From NCBI GenBank assembly GCA_000507305.1, contig DF239907.1, positions 1 through 64,000 on the forward strand: DNA of 64,000 bases, written 5' to 3'. Position 1 is the first letter of the stretch. Every line of letters starts with the position of its first letter. Position numbers and translations under genes: made by a program. Origin of the DNA: Breviolum minutum Mf 1.05b.01 (lineage: Eukaryota; Sar; Dinophyceae; Suessiales; Symbiodiniaceae). A model generated the notes under the pieces. It was not told the DNA's origin. It searched no databases and saw only the letters and a program-made list of their open reading frames with translations. This document shows positions 21,721-33,600 of the stretch, piece after piece.

Positions 21721-22358
21721 ACAGCTGCGAGCCGGGAATTCCACGAAAGGGTCCAGGCAGAAAGTGGGTCACCACTGTGAGCCCTGTTTGTTGTGGGATT
21801 TGGAATTTAAAGAGAGTTGCTCCAGCTGCCACAAGGTTGATGGGTTTTCGATGGTTTTCGCTGAAACATTTCAGAAGGCAGTATTTCTTACTTGGAGCGT
21901 TGTCTATGTAGATATTGATATTGAATGCACATAATGTATATGATGTCGATACAAGTCTTCGGGTGTTCTGCCGGTACTGATGCTCAAGGATCTTAGTGCA
22001 GCTTTTGTTGATTGGTCTTCATGGTCCTGCCTCTTCCTCCATTGCCTTGTCATTCTGCACAGGAGTTCTTTGAATCCTAGTGATCCTTGCCAGTGATAAG
22101 AGACTAACCAAGTGCAGCGGTTTTTCAGTTTCCCTGTGAAGCTGTGCAGCCTGACAAATGGCCTGGTAGCAGAGCAATCAACCCCAGGTGCCGCATGGGC
22201 AGGCTTGGTGGCCACTCATTTACTATAAATGCATCAGAATCAGAATGCATGAAGGATGCATGAAGGATGGATCAAGATAAAGGTTGATTCATTTTATATT
22301 CATGTTGATTCCTTTGTTTCTTTGCATATTGCTTTGTTGGTACACCAGTGGTTTTCAG

Positions 22359-24330
22359 TTTGCATCACCGGCATCACTAGGCACCCAGAGCTGCCCCGGG
22401 TCTGTGGAGCTGCGATCCACAAGGACCCCAAGAACCTCGGTGTCGTTTGTTCCTCCCAATGGTAAGCACTGACAGTCAGGATACAACAGGAGTTGGGATC
22501 CCCATTGGCAGTTGGCTTTCCAGTTTAGCCAAATGACGTCATCTCCACTTCGGAGATGACCCACTCACCTTCGTGTGTTCTTCTGATATTTCAGATCCTG
22601 AACAGACGTTTCCTCGATTTCCTGTCTTGTTTTTGCCCGAGTGTCAGGATCCTTTGCAGTGCCTGCAGTGCCTGTCCCTTATACAGCTGAGCAGGATGGG
22701 TTGAAGCATGCAGCAGATGCACGGAATTTTGCAAGCCAAAAGGTTCAAAAGGGCCTTACTAGTTGCCCCAGTGTCAAAATTTATCCCCAGAAAGAGGCCC
22801 AGCTAGTAGTGGAGAGCCCAGGGCCGGATATGTCATCACACATGGCGGTATTATATAGTACCTTCTTTCCATTTCTTCGCCCTATGTCAATCTAATTGAC
22901 GTATCCTGACATGGCGCAAGCTGAAATTTTCGTCACTTGGGCAAGGAGTGGTCTTGGGCCCTTTCAGCTGCTTGGCCAAAATTCTAGTATAGGCCCTCTT
23001 GCCAACTCAAAATGTCGCAGGCTTGTCAATTGAGTGGGTCCTTTTGCACAAATGGGAAGTAGGTCAAATTTAATGCCTGAGCGTGGGTCCATCCGCACCA
23101 AATTTATAGATGGTTGTGCATCTTGTAGGAGCCTGATTCTTTGCTCACAGCACAGCACAAGCTCACTGCACATCCATTCCTGAGGGAGTTAGTTACCCGG
23201 AGATTCTGGCGGTGCCAGTGTCTACGGTGAGCACAACTGTGCACCTTCCAGAGGCAAAATTTTTTTCCTTATGTTCCATTTATGTTGAGCTGATTTTCTT
23301 TGTCTAGACATGTTTGTGGAAGAGTCGGTCAGATTTGAGTGAGAAAGTGCCAGGATGTGCCCACTTCCAAACACCCCAATCAATCTTTGCTCGATGACGC
23401 TTGGTTTTTACGTGTTGGAGTCAGAGGCATTTGATGGCATTTGCAATTCACACCCCGCGCAGCTAGAGAAGTCTTAACTTTTTTTTGACTATGAATCAAG
23501 CGCCGCGTGCTGTCCATTTAGAAATGCCAGAAGCTCCAAGGATCAGCGCTTTCAAGCTTTGCTCAACCAACTGAGACCTTATGAGTGCAATCCATAGGGC
23601 CTTGCCAACATGCTGTGGTGCTGTGCTGCCATTGAGGCGCTTGCTTCGTGGCTCTCATCAGAAGTTTGCTCCCTTTCGCTGGATTTATTAAAAAACACTA
23701 AAACAAATTCAGATGAAATTCGGCTTGACAAGTCCCATCTCTTTTTAGGTTGAGCTGGGCAAATAGTCTCTTCAACAGGGGTAATTGATGGTGATTGTAT
23801 GTAATGGTCAATTGTATGTCATTGTCAACACCTATCAAGTAGACTAAAAGACCCTGAGCGCTGTCCCAGCTTTTTGCAGGTAGAGGATAGAACTTTGCTG
23901 ACCTCAATTACCGGTGCGCTACACGGCCAACTACTGCACAATCTAAATGGATTCGATTCTCGAAGCCTTGCCAACATGTTGTGTGACTTGGCAAGCGGAT
24001 TGAAGGTAGATGCTAATCGATTAATGTTGGCGATTTGAAGGCCTGATGCTTGATGCAGGGGAAGATATTCCATGTGAGATCCACCTCCTCTAACTTTAGA
24101 TTCAAGACCCTTAGATTGTAGTGTACTTCTTGCAAGACCCCACGATAGTGCATTGGATTCGTGGCATGCAGTCGAAAGGGTTTTGGCTCTTATGGCTATT
24201 CCACACCAATCACGAGAAAGTGAGGAAGATTTTCAACAATTGCTTTTCAGCCCGGGCTCATGCTGATGCGAAGGGTGTCTCGGAAAAGTTGATTGCGGTC
24301 CTCGGAGTTGAGTGTGAGTTCTCTTGAGAC
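22359..24330 (+). CDS. Exons of an unknown Ser/Pro-rich gene
   Basis: Exon 22359-22461 (after TTTTCAG, donor AATG|GTAAGC) reads FASPASLGTQSCPGSVELR and is Ser/Thr/Pro-rich. It joins in phase 1 to 22660-22742 (after TTTGCAG, donor AAG|GTTCAA), which reads VPVPYTAEQDGLKHAADARN. Weaker candidates follow at 23192-23222 (donor TACG|GTGAGC), 24137-24179 (PTIVHWIRGMQSKG) and about 24250-24318 (RAHADAKGVSEKLIAVLGVE). No domain was recognised. The phase match of the first two exons is the best support; the later ones may belong to another gene. Confidence 0.42.
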
Positions 24331-24895
24331 ATGAAGATGCAAGATGAAATGAGCTTGTACTTAGTAACAGTATATATGATTTGTGACGCTATACAGCAGG
24401 AGAGTTGTCAAAGAGTGGAGGTGAAAACACTTTGATGGAGTCCATTCGGAGAGACGTTTGAGACTGCACAGATCTGTTGATACTGACAGAATTGCTTCAC
24501 TGCTTCACCTTGAGGCTATTATGGTACAGCACACCCCCAATCCAAACAAATCTATGGCCCGGCTTCAGCAACCTGGTTGAAGTTCGAAGTCGACCACAGG
24601 TGTGCTTAGTTGGTTCAATCTTATTTCCTTTCCGGATTGAGGTTGTGTGAGAAGGAATCAACTGCGATGTGTAACGAAGACTGTCGGTTGCTGCAGATGC
24701 AAGGTGTAGAGTTACCTTTTTCTGCTTTGAGGTTGTAGACCCCTCCGCTATCAAACACTGAAAGTGATCAGTTGGAGCACGAACGCGGAATGTCGCCTAC
24801 TTAGCATGGGATAGGAACGGACAGAGCAGATCCTGCGTGGATTAAAGAGGCATGGCTACAGAGGCTAATAGGCTGGGTTCAATGATGTCAGAGCT

Positions 24896-25018
24896 GTGAT
24901 GGTAATGATGGTGATGATGATGATGACGATGATGACGATGATGACGATGATGATGATGATGATGATGATGGTGATGATGGTGATGATGGTGATGATGGTG
25001 ATGATGGTGGTTGCGGTG
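24896..25018. repeat. GAT/GAC/GGT trinucleotide microsatellite
   Basis: An imperfect (GAT)n of about 120 bp with GAC and GGT variants, next to the AT-rich island that follows. Confidence 0.92.
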
Positions 25019-25029
25019 GTGGTTGCAAT

Positions 25030-27190
25030 TTTGATTATTGCCAATTATTGCTATTATTTATTATGATTATCATTTGTTTAAGCATTACGACTATTGATTA
25101 CGATGTATCATAGTTACATATTAATTACTCTCTATCGTCATTAGAAATCATACCTATATATAATATATATATATGCAATATTTGCGTTTGCTATTTGTCA
25201 TTGATATTATCATTATTTCTTACTATTTATCATTCACTACTAGTTACATTGTGATTATGTATTCTTATTTACAATTATTGTTCAATATTTTATTTATATT
25301 TATATACATATTAGTTTATCTATTTTTTGTCTATTTGTTTCTTTATTTGTTTATGTATTTTCTTTATTTTCATTCATTTCTTTTCGAATCGTTCAGATTA
25401 TTTAAATCTTTCAGACTATTCGGATTATTCGGGGTATACAAATTATTCGGGTTATTTGGATTATATTAATTCTGAAGATTCGTGATGACCCGTGATGACT
25501 CTTATGATTCTGAGATGCCAGTGGTGATTTTGATTCTGATGATCATGATGCATTGTTCCCTGGCCGTCTATCTACTGCAACTTCCTTCTGCAGCAAAGAG
25601 TCAGCAAGACACGGAGAGAAATATTCTGAAGCAGTAAGCAGGTTTACAACATGTGATGGAATGAAGTTTCATGACTCTCCTGAATATGAATTGCAGCTAG
25701 GTCAAGTAAAGTGACATAAATATTGACCAATTCTTTGCAATATTTTGCCTTTGGCCTTCGGACTGACTTGTTTGCTATCCGGCAAGCATTTTGTGAAGGT
25801 CGCTACTGGCTTGGGCATGTGCTAAGCTCACTAGCGATTCTTTGCCACTGCTCGATGCGATGGCTCTTTGGCAGCGATGGCTCGTTGGTATGTCCAGGTG
25901 AACGCGTTTTCACATAAACTTCAGTGTGATGTCAGCCTGTCAGTCCGCTGAGTATTCTGGATTGACTGGAAAACGGAATCCGTGCTGCATTCAAGGTGCG
26001 ATAAAATCCCATGGCAGTGCATGGCCTAGAATGTAGAATATGCACATGCATGATATACGTATATGATGCTTGTACAGATCCGTGAAGATTCGTGAAGTAT
26101 CGTGGACGAAAATGTATATACACATTCTGAATACATGTGCATATGGTATATGGATGTATATGGTATACCCACGCATCAACCGACATCCTGCCATGTGAAG
26201 CTAACATCAAGTCCCAACCTAATGAGGCACTGGCTGCACAGCAGCGCATTCCTGTGAATCCTTCCCAGCACTTGGCCGACCTGGTGTGAGCACTAGCCAC
26301 TTGTGCAGTCAGACACATGCCGTTGCTTGATGCACTCGCAGCGGAAGCTCGTCTTCAGCGATTTTCCATGCTGTTCCAGTAGTTTGGTGTAGCTGAGCTC
26401 GAAGTCCATTGTCATTGGTCTAAAGCTTTCGTGCCATATTCTTGTACGATGTACGTATGTTATGTCATTTCAAGTATTGACAGAATGATGACTACTTGTT
26501 GTTGTTATTGTTATTCGCATCACATTGAATTAGTGAATCATGTTATCATTTATGATTATTTGCCATTTATGATTATTTGCCATTTATGATTATTTGCCAT
26601 TTATGATTATTTGCCATTTATGATTATTTGCCATTTATGATTATTTGCCATTTATCAATTTATCAATTTATCTATTTATCTATTTATCTATCTATCTATT
26701 TATCTATGTGTTTATTTATGTTTATTTATTTTGTTTATTTATTTTGTTTATCATTATTGTTATTATCATTATGTGTTTTTCTATGTTCGTTACTTATTTA
26801 TTTGCACTTATTTATCCATTTATCTATTTTTTTTATTGTATGTATCTATTTAATTTGTTTATTATTTATCACCTATATATTATTGTCATTTATAGATTAT
26901 TATCTAATGTACACCACATGTTATGTATTAGTATGTATTGCTTTACTATTACTTCTTATGCTTCCTGATAATATTTTTTAATGATTTATTATTCGTTGTG
27001 ATAATTATTTGTTTTACTTTATAGTTCTTTATTATTTGATGATATTGTACATTGCTATGTGTTTTCATTCACTTATTCTTATCACTTATCGTCATTGCTC
27101 ATTCTCACTTATATCATTTATTGTCACATACTATTTCATGACGATTGATTACTATTAGTATTAGTCTTATGATAAATATCATGAGACTGT
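25030..27190. repeat. AT-rich low-complexity island with a 17-bp tandem array
   Basis: Two AT-rich blocks (25030-25480 and 26500-27190) made of TTTAT, TTATT and TATC-type words flank a normal-composition segment. At 26548-26649 the 17-bp unit ATTTATGATTATTTGCC is repeated six times perfectly, then decays into ATTTATC repeats. The Tyr/Ile/Phe-rich open frames here (for example 25173-25469, 26628-26981) are composition artefacts. Confidence 0.9.
26201..26390 (+). CDS. Possible 3' exons of an unknown gene
   Basis: Exon 26201-26283 (after ATGTGAAG, donor CTG|GTGTGAG or a variant two bases on) reads NIKSQPNEALAAQQRIPVNP and looks coding. A second block follows CTCGCAG from about 26342. Depending on the donor it ends in RLQRFSMLFQ or another short tail, with a stop by 26390. 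These sit between the two AT-rich blocks and may be the end of the gene begun near 22.4 kb. No family was recognised. Confidence 0.38.
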
Positions 27191-28056
27191 GAGCACAGCT
27201 CGACTTTTCAGCAAGACTCAGCATAGACCCTTGGATGAGCGGCACCTCCATTTCGTTACTTGCTGGAGTTCAGGAAGCAGATACTATCCTCGTGCCTGGT
27301 CATCTCACCGCGCGGGAGATCTCAAATACTGCATAGGCCTCGATTCATGGCTTTGCTGAAAGTCACTAGACTCATTTTGTATCATTTTGTCTAGTCTTAC
27401 ACTTCAGCAAGCAAAGACAAATCATAGGCGTCTGCAACTTTGCTAAAGTGTTTGGCGTTTTCACACTTCAAAAATCAGAGATCTTGGAGAAGAAAGCCCA
27501 TGACGGCCATGACCTGATTGAGAAATATTCACCAAGTTCAGGACAATCTTTCGTTCAAGGTCCTTTGTCGCACCTGTAGGCGCTCGCAACCCTCTTGATC
27601 GATCAAGCCCCATCCTTGACAGAGGCTTTGATAGATCTTAATGGTGTTGTTGGAGTCATGCAGCAGATTGTGCCCTGCGTAGTGGAGGTCTCATGTCAGG
27701 TGGCACATGTGCCAGCTATTCTCCATGTTGGTCATTGTTCATTTACATGAACGCAAAAAGGCACTTCCCAGAGTAGACATCTGGCATGCCTATGGTTTGC
27801 AGGCTGTGCAGCTGAACGATCTGTCATTGCAGGTGGGGTTTTACAGCTCTTTAGTTGCATGCCACAAAAAAAATAATGTCTCACACACACACACACACAC
27901 GGCCAATGGCAGAGCAGAATACACTGAAGAAGTATGCTGCATACTTGTACCATTCACAGTGAGACAAATACGGTATGTTCATTGACATTCTGTTGTGGCT
28001 CAAATTGTAGTTTCCCTTAAGAGCAAGGAAGGGCGTCAAAAGGCGTTGCTCTAAAG
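27190..28056. other. No gene recognised; CA microsatellite
   Basis: Apart from a (CA)n run at 27882-27901, nothing distinctive. This is the likely 5' flank of the channel gene, but no promoter element can be assigned. Confidence 0.45.
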
Positions 28057-29651
28057 ATGGCAGATTCACCCCACCCAGTTCCGGCTGTACACTTTGAGAT
28101 GCCAAATGTACCGGAGACAGAGCCAACCTGCATCAGCCACTCGGCAGACATTAAACAAAATCAGACATTCTAGCCATGCTCAACATGCATCCTGAAGCAC
28201 GAGCATGTTGAACATCTTGAGCTTCAAAGCATGAAAATCTTTAGCTTCTTGAGGTATTCCAGCGCAAAAGAAAAATCATCTTCGAAGCTCGGAGACACCA
28301 GTGTTTTACGAAGCAGGCGGGGGCTGTTTAAGGTTTGCTAGGAAGGCTCCATTGAATTGGATTATGCTGGAGTGCTGGATGAGCAGGTCAGCTCTCAGAG
28401 CCATTTCAGAGGTTATTGGAACAATTGGTCGACCAACATCTTGCAGAGTTGGCAGAAAGAGAACCCAAGGTGACTGTCGAATCACAGGCTGGGTCTCGTG
28501 TACGGTTTAGTACATCTTCCCACCTCACCTTCACAAATTACTTTTGATAAACACAGGTTCATTGTTGCCAGCATTCGTCCATCCACTTCACTCGAGTTGT
28601 GGCGGTTGTGGGTAAGGCTGCCCCCGAGAAGGGCATTGCTGGCGGCTTCATGAGCTTTCTCACCACGGGTAGAAGCAGGCACCTCTAACCGAGATCCGGT
28701 GAAAGTGACGTTGGGTAGAAACGTGCAGCTTGAAAAGGGGAAGGTCGGGAAGTTTGTGAAGTTTTTTTTTGGCAGCTTTATTCAATTTTGTTGGATTCGC
28801 TATACTATAGATTACTATAGTACATCCATGTCCGCTAGATTGGACTGATTTATGCAAAAGTCTTCATGCTTCCGTCAACACTGACAAGGGTTGGAAATGG
28901 TCGTGAACATGTTTTTTTGAAGAAGAACAGTACGGATCTGTCATGGGAGACCACGGGTTTCTTAAAAGATCGTAAAAACACAAGAAAGACTGCCTGAAAA
29001 AAGGAAATGATGGAAAGACTCGACTGGAAAGCAAGGATTTGTTTCTTGATTTGTGCAACTGTACCGATTCCCTACCAGTTCCATCCAGAACGTGTGAAGA
29101 GTGCGCAAGTGTATAGGTGTGACAAGCTGGACCTGTGATCTCGACAGGACAGTCTCAACCGTGGCAAGTACAGTGCTGTCCAGCCGAAAACGCCAACTTC
29201 GCGAAGTGGAAGCAAACGAGGTGAGTCTCTTGCTTTTTTGTATCCTCACCACTTGATATTATACTATACGAATTGATACGATTTATACTGTATATATATA
29301 TATATATGTATATATACATTTATGAATATATATATATATATATGTATATTGGCTTAGCTTTGGTTGTTGAAATAGGCGCGCGCTTGGGTTATCACCCCCA
29401 CATATTCTCCACCACGGCTGAATCTATTGCAAAAACCAATGAACATGTAGCACAGCAGAATGCTAATGAAGAAAAACAATAAGTTTTTTTTAAAAGTGTG
29501 TCGTGTCGCCAATAGGACAGAAGCAGCACACAATGGTAGTAGTAGTAGTAGCAGGAAGCAGTCCATTGCGTAGCACTTTGAACACGAACGGTATCACAGG
29601 TTTGGACATGTGTACAGTATGCAACAGTCCATTGTGTATCATCATCATCAA

Positions 29652-29742
<91 letters not shown>

Positions 29743-29794
29743 AACATCCTCGTCATGATCATCATGATCATCATGATCATCATCATCATCATCA

Positions 29795-29835
<41 letters not shown>

Positions 29836-29888
29836 AACATCCTCGTCATGATCATCATGATCATCATGATCATCATCATCATCATCAA

Positions 29889-29922
<34 letters not shown>

Positions 29923-29935
29923 GTCATCATCATCT

Positions 29936-29988
<53 letters not shown>

Positions 29989-30667
29989 ATCCGAACCCGA
30001 GTGGAAGAGGGACTTTAGTTGGGAAAGGGACCTCAGTGGGGCGAGCAACAAGGGGTCAGGTCGCATACCTTGAAATACAAGTTGACGGAAGCATGCAGAT
30101 TGCAACCACGGATTCTGCAGCAACAACCTTACAGTCTTAGGTGTAAGGGTGTAACTGCACGCAGTGTCAGATGATCGGAATTCGACAGACTTCGGGCAGA
30201 GGTGCTGACCGCTTTGGACTCAGAAGGTGATTTGGACTCGGTGGAGGAGCTCGAGCAGAAGTTTCGTACAACAGAAGCTCAGCTTGAAAAGGTGCAGAAA
30301 ATCCGGGAATCCGGAAAATTATGGTACAGGTGAATGGTACGACAAATTACGACAATATGAACACTAGATTTGGTTAGGGGGCTTTGAGAATGGAATCTTT
30401 GGCCCAGGAACAAATAGTGGCCAACGTTCTGGCTCAGAGTGACACGAAAGCTGTGACAGAGTTGGGTGAGGAGCGCATGGCCTGCACGCTGCTGGTGTCA
30501 GTTTTCCACAACATGTGAGCGAATGAATTTGTATGGTACCTTTACCTTAGCTACTCCCCATGTTCATTGATACGCTGCGTAAGCCAGAAATTGCCGGGTT
30601 CACTACTGCATCCAATTTCGGCAGGATGCACCGTGCTCAGACCGCTGGAAAATCTTTATGCAGTCAA
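28057..30667 (+). CDS. Channel gene, N-terminal and coiled-coil exons
   Basis: The ATG at 28057 opens MADSPHPVPAVHFEMPNVPE, a candidate start. Exon 28617-28678 (GIAGGFMSFLTTGRS, GC donor, phase 2) joins in phase to 29148-29220 (VLSSRKRQLREVEANE, donor GAG|GTGAGT). Exons 30189-30291 (LDSVEELEQKFRTTEAQLEK), 30378-30514 (RMESLAQEQIVANVLAQ, phase 0 to 2) and 30625-30667 (phase 2 to 0, donor CAA|GTAAGT) join each other cleanly and have the Leu/Glu/Lys spacing of a coiled coil, directly before S1. If 28617 is instead a terminal exon (TAA at 28686), the region before 29 kb would be a separate small gene. Confidence 0.55.
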
Positions 30668-33600
30668 GTAAGTACGAGGTGAGGAAGAGAGGTTTTTTGT
30701 TTTTTTTTGACGTTTTTTGCAAGTTTTGGCACAAGGGAGTATTGCATTTTGCCAAAGTCCTTGAAATTGAATGAACATTTGGGAGGTGTGTATAGCAAGT
30801 GTGATGATCCTCAATGTTTTGTGGATGGCCCTGGAGTTGCAACTCGTCTGGACGGGGAGTGGGTGTTAGAGCAGTTGCTGCCCAAGCCTGGAATGCTGAC
30901 TTGACCGTCCACTCAGCCACCTGCGAGCCCTCCTCGCCAGGTGTCCTATCTACCAAGGTAGAATGGAGAATGGAATGCAGTGGAATGTTAGTGAAAATTG
31001 AGAAAGGTTAACCAAGGATGAAATGCATACAAGTACTGGAATGTACCTGTAATGCAATAGTTAAATAAGCAAGATAAAGCAAGGTCACAGAAATAGAAGC
31101 TCATGTCTTGTAGTGAGCCTAACAAAGTCAAATACCATCAAGTACCATCATCCACTTACAGTATATGTATGTAATATGCATATGTGCATTCGATATTTTT
31201 GTGTAGGATAGTAATAGTGGATCTAGGATCCCGCAAAAACATCGTATTGATACTTATTGCATCTCGATTCGTCAGTTTGAATCGTACATCACCTGCCATA
31301 CGAGCCATGTGTCTGTAGTACAGTAGAGCATGCTTGGTACGATACATCTCCAAACTACACGTACGTATGTTTGTATTTTATGCACATGCATTGAGTACAT
31401 AGCCTAGCGACATTTTGTCGGTTGGAACATATCGAGTTGAAATTTGATCACCTGAATAGACGATCCTCGCCCGCTTGACTTAGGCAGGTCTATGGCTATT
31501 TTGATGGGGAGGTCAACGGGCTCACCAACTATACGCTCATCCCCCTGCGTCACCGTGAAACTGTGGATGGGCAACTCGCCTTGTCCATTTCAGGGACTGC
31601 TGCTTTCCGAATCCAAACAATGAATGCATTTTGATATATTTTGACCTCGACATCCGAACTGCAGCTCCAGAAGCAGGATTTATCTTTCGCAGAGTAAGGC
31701 TGCCAAATAGATCCAAATAGGAAATAGGATTCATCGTTCTCGCCTTATAGGCTGAGTTGGTTAGCGGTTTCAAACCTCCTAGCCATCAAGCCCATTTCAG
31801 AAACCTGGCCAATGCCCTGCCAATGCCCTGCCATTCTCTCCTTCTGCCTCAACTAGGATACTTGCGGCGGGCGATATGTTTTTTGCAGCCATGTTTGTCC
31901 TGGACGTGGTTTCTCGCGTCCTTCTTCTCGGATGCAAGTTCTGGGGAAGTTGGATAAACTACCTGGACGTGATGGTGACAATTGGATCAATTGTCGAAAT
32001 TGTCATATTCTTGCTGCCCCTCAATGCGGTATTTTTCCGCCTCGTGAGATTTGGAAAGCTGGCCAGGACAGCATCACAGCCTGTCCATCCAGACTAGAGG
32101 GATGGTGTGAATTAGATAGTCGTGTATTTGAATCAGAGTGAGACTAGTGCGTATAGCGAGTAGGTTTCTGTGGAGAGTGCACACGTTGCAACTGTGAATA
32201 TTTGCAAATGACACAACTGATTCATCTAACAGAGCCTTATTGGTCTGCGTGTTGGCTCGAAAGGACGCTTCGGATGATGACAATGACCAGAAACCTGGCT
32301 CAGTTGATCTCAGTTGGATTCAGTCACATAAAAAGGAATCAGACATGGAATCACGTGTGATATCTTGTGATTCTTTGCAAGGTATTCTGTCAGTATTTGA
32401 TTGCGCATCCATTGAAAGTCATCAATTCTTGCCTTGGTTGTCGGTGTTTGATCCTGTTGAGGTATTTTGTCGTCCTTGCAGTTGCTGACGAAGTGTTTGA
32501 CAGCTTCCATCGACATGCTTTTCTGGACGTTTTGTTTGCTGACATTCATGCAATGCGTCGCGGGCCTTGCAGTCAGCACCTTGTGCCGGAGCTTCCTTAT
32601 TGATAATGATCATGACATCGAAACTCGCAAAGAGATCTTCAAATATTATGGTATCTTGGCATGTCTTGGCATCTTGCAGGGCTGTCAACGGCAAATAGCC
32701 AGAGTCGAGGGAAGTTCGTACCATTGTAATGATTTTTTTAGTCCGGCGAACCCCCCTCCCTGACCATGTGCCACTGATTTAATTCAATGATTCGTGGGCA
32801 AAAAACTTCTTGGTTAAATGGACCCCATGGATGTCATAAAGTTTGCAGGCTTCATCCCTTGGTTCACCCAACAAGGATTGTCCAGAGGAAATGTTTGTTT
32901 CCCATTGGGTCCCAGCACTGGCATGTGCCGAATAGCCCTGCACAGCCAGCAAAGTACGGGAGGAGGAAGACTACCCATGTCTCAATGTCAGTTGCAGACA
33001 CCATCTGGCTTGGGCGGGTTTTTTCAACAGGGACCTTGAAACAGTACTTTCCTTTAAGACTTCTCTACAGTTACAGAAACATGTTGTAGCAAGTTGGTGC
33101 TGGTTTCAGAAAGAAAATGGAAAAGAACCATCCCAGTGCACAATTTTACTAAGGGTCCACTAAGCTAAACAAGGTAAGGCGTCGCCAAAGCACATGAGTC
33201 CCAGTGCATTGTGGAGTTCCAATGCCAGACACTTTTTAAATGGACCACATAATTTCCCCAGAACTGAGGTACATTCACTCGCAGCCTCCTGACCATGTTT
33301 GAAGCTAGGCGGCGGTTTCAAATATCTTTTATTTTCACCCCTACTTACTTGGGGAAATGATCCAAGTTGACTAATATTTTTTCAGATGGGCGCGTGCTTG
33401 GGAGGGTCTATGTCTTTGAGAAGTTTCCGAGGAAGTGTTGTTCGCAAATTGGGGACCTCCATGCCGTTTGTTGGTGGACAACATCAGTGAGTGGTATTTT
33501 GGCCGGCTTTACTTCCATTGATTGAAGGTTTGTTGGTATTGTGAAGCTCATTCGGTCAAGGATGCCTTGTACTGAGGTTCACCATGTTCTTTCTTTTATA

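Noticed and set aside
26548-26649. Regular 17-bp repeats considered as a CRISPR-like array
   Set aside because: The units are directly adjacent with no unique spacers, and the setting is eukaryotic; it is a simple tandem repeat.
25173-26981. Hydrophobic ORFs that look like membrane proteins
   Set aside because: Ile/Phe/Tyr/Leu-rich frames from TTTAT-type low-complexity DNA; the apparent membrane segments are a composition effect.
29392-30140. Poly-Asp, poly-Met, poly-His and poly-Ile ORFs (166-244 codons)
   Set aside because: They come from the ATC/CGTCAT array in an intron of the channel gene; every frame of both strands is open.
30603-30956. 117-codon minus-strand ORF
   Set aside because: It lies over the last coiled-coil exon and the S1 exon of the channel on the other strand, which are supported by phase and family pattern.
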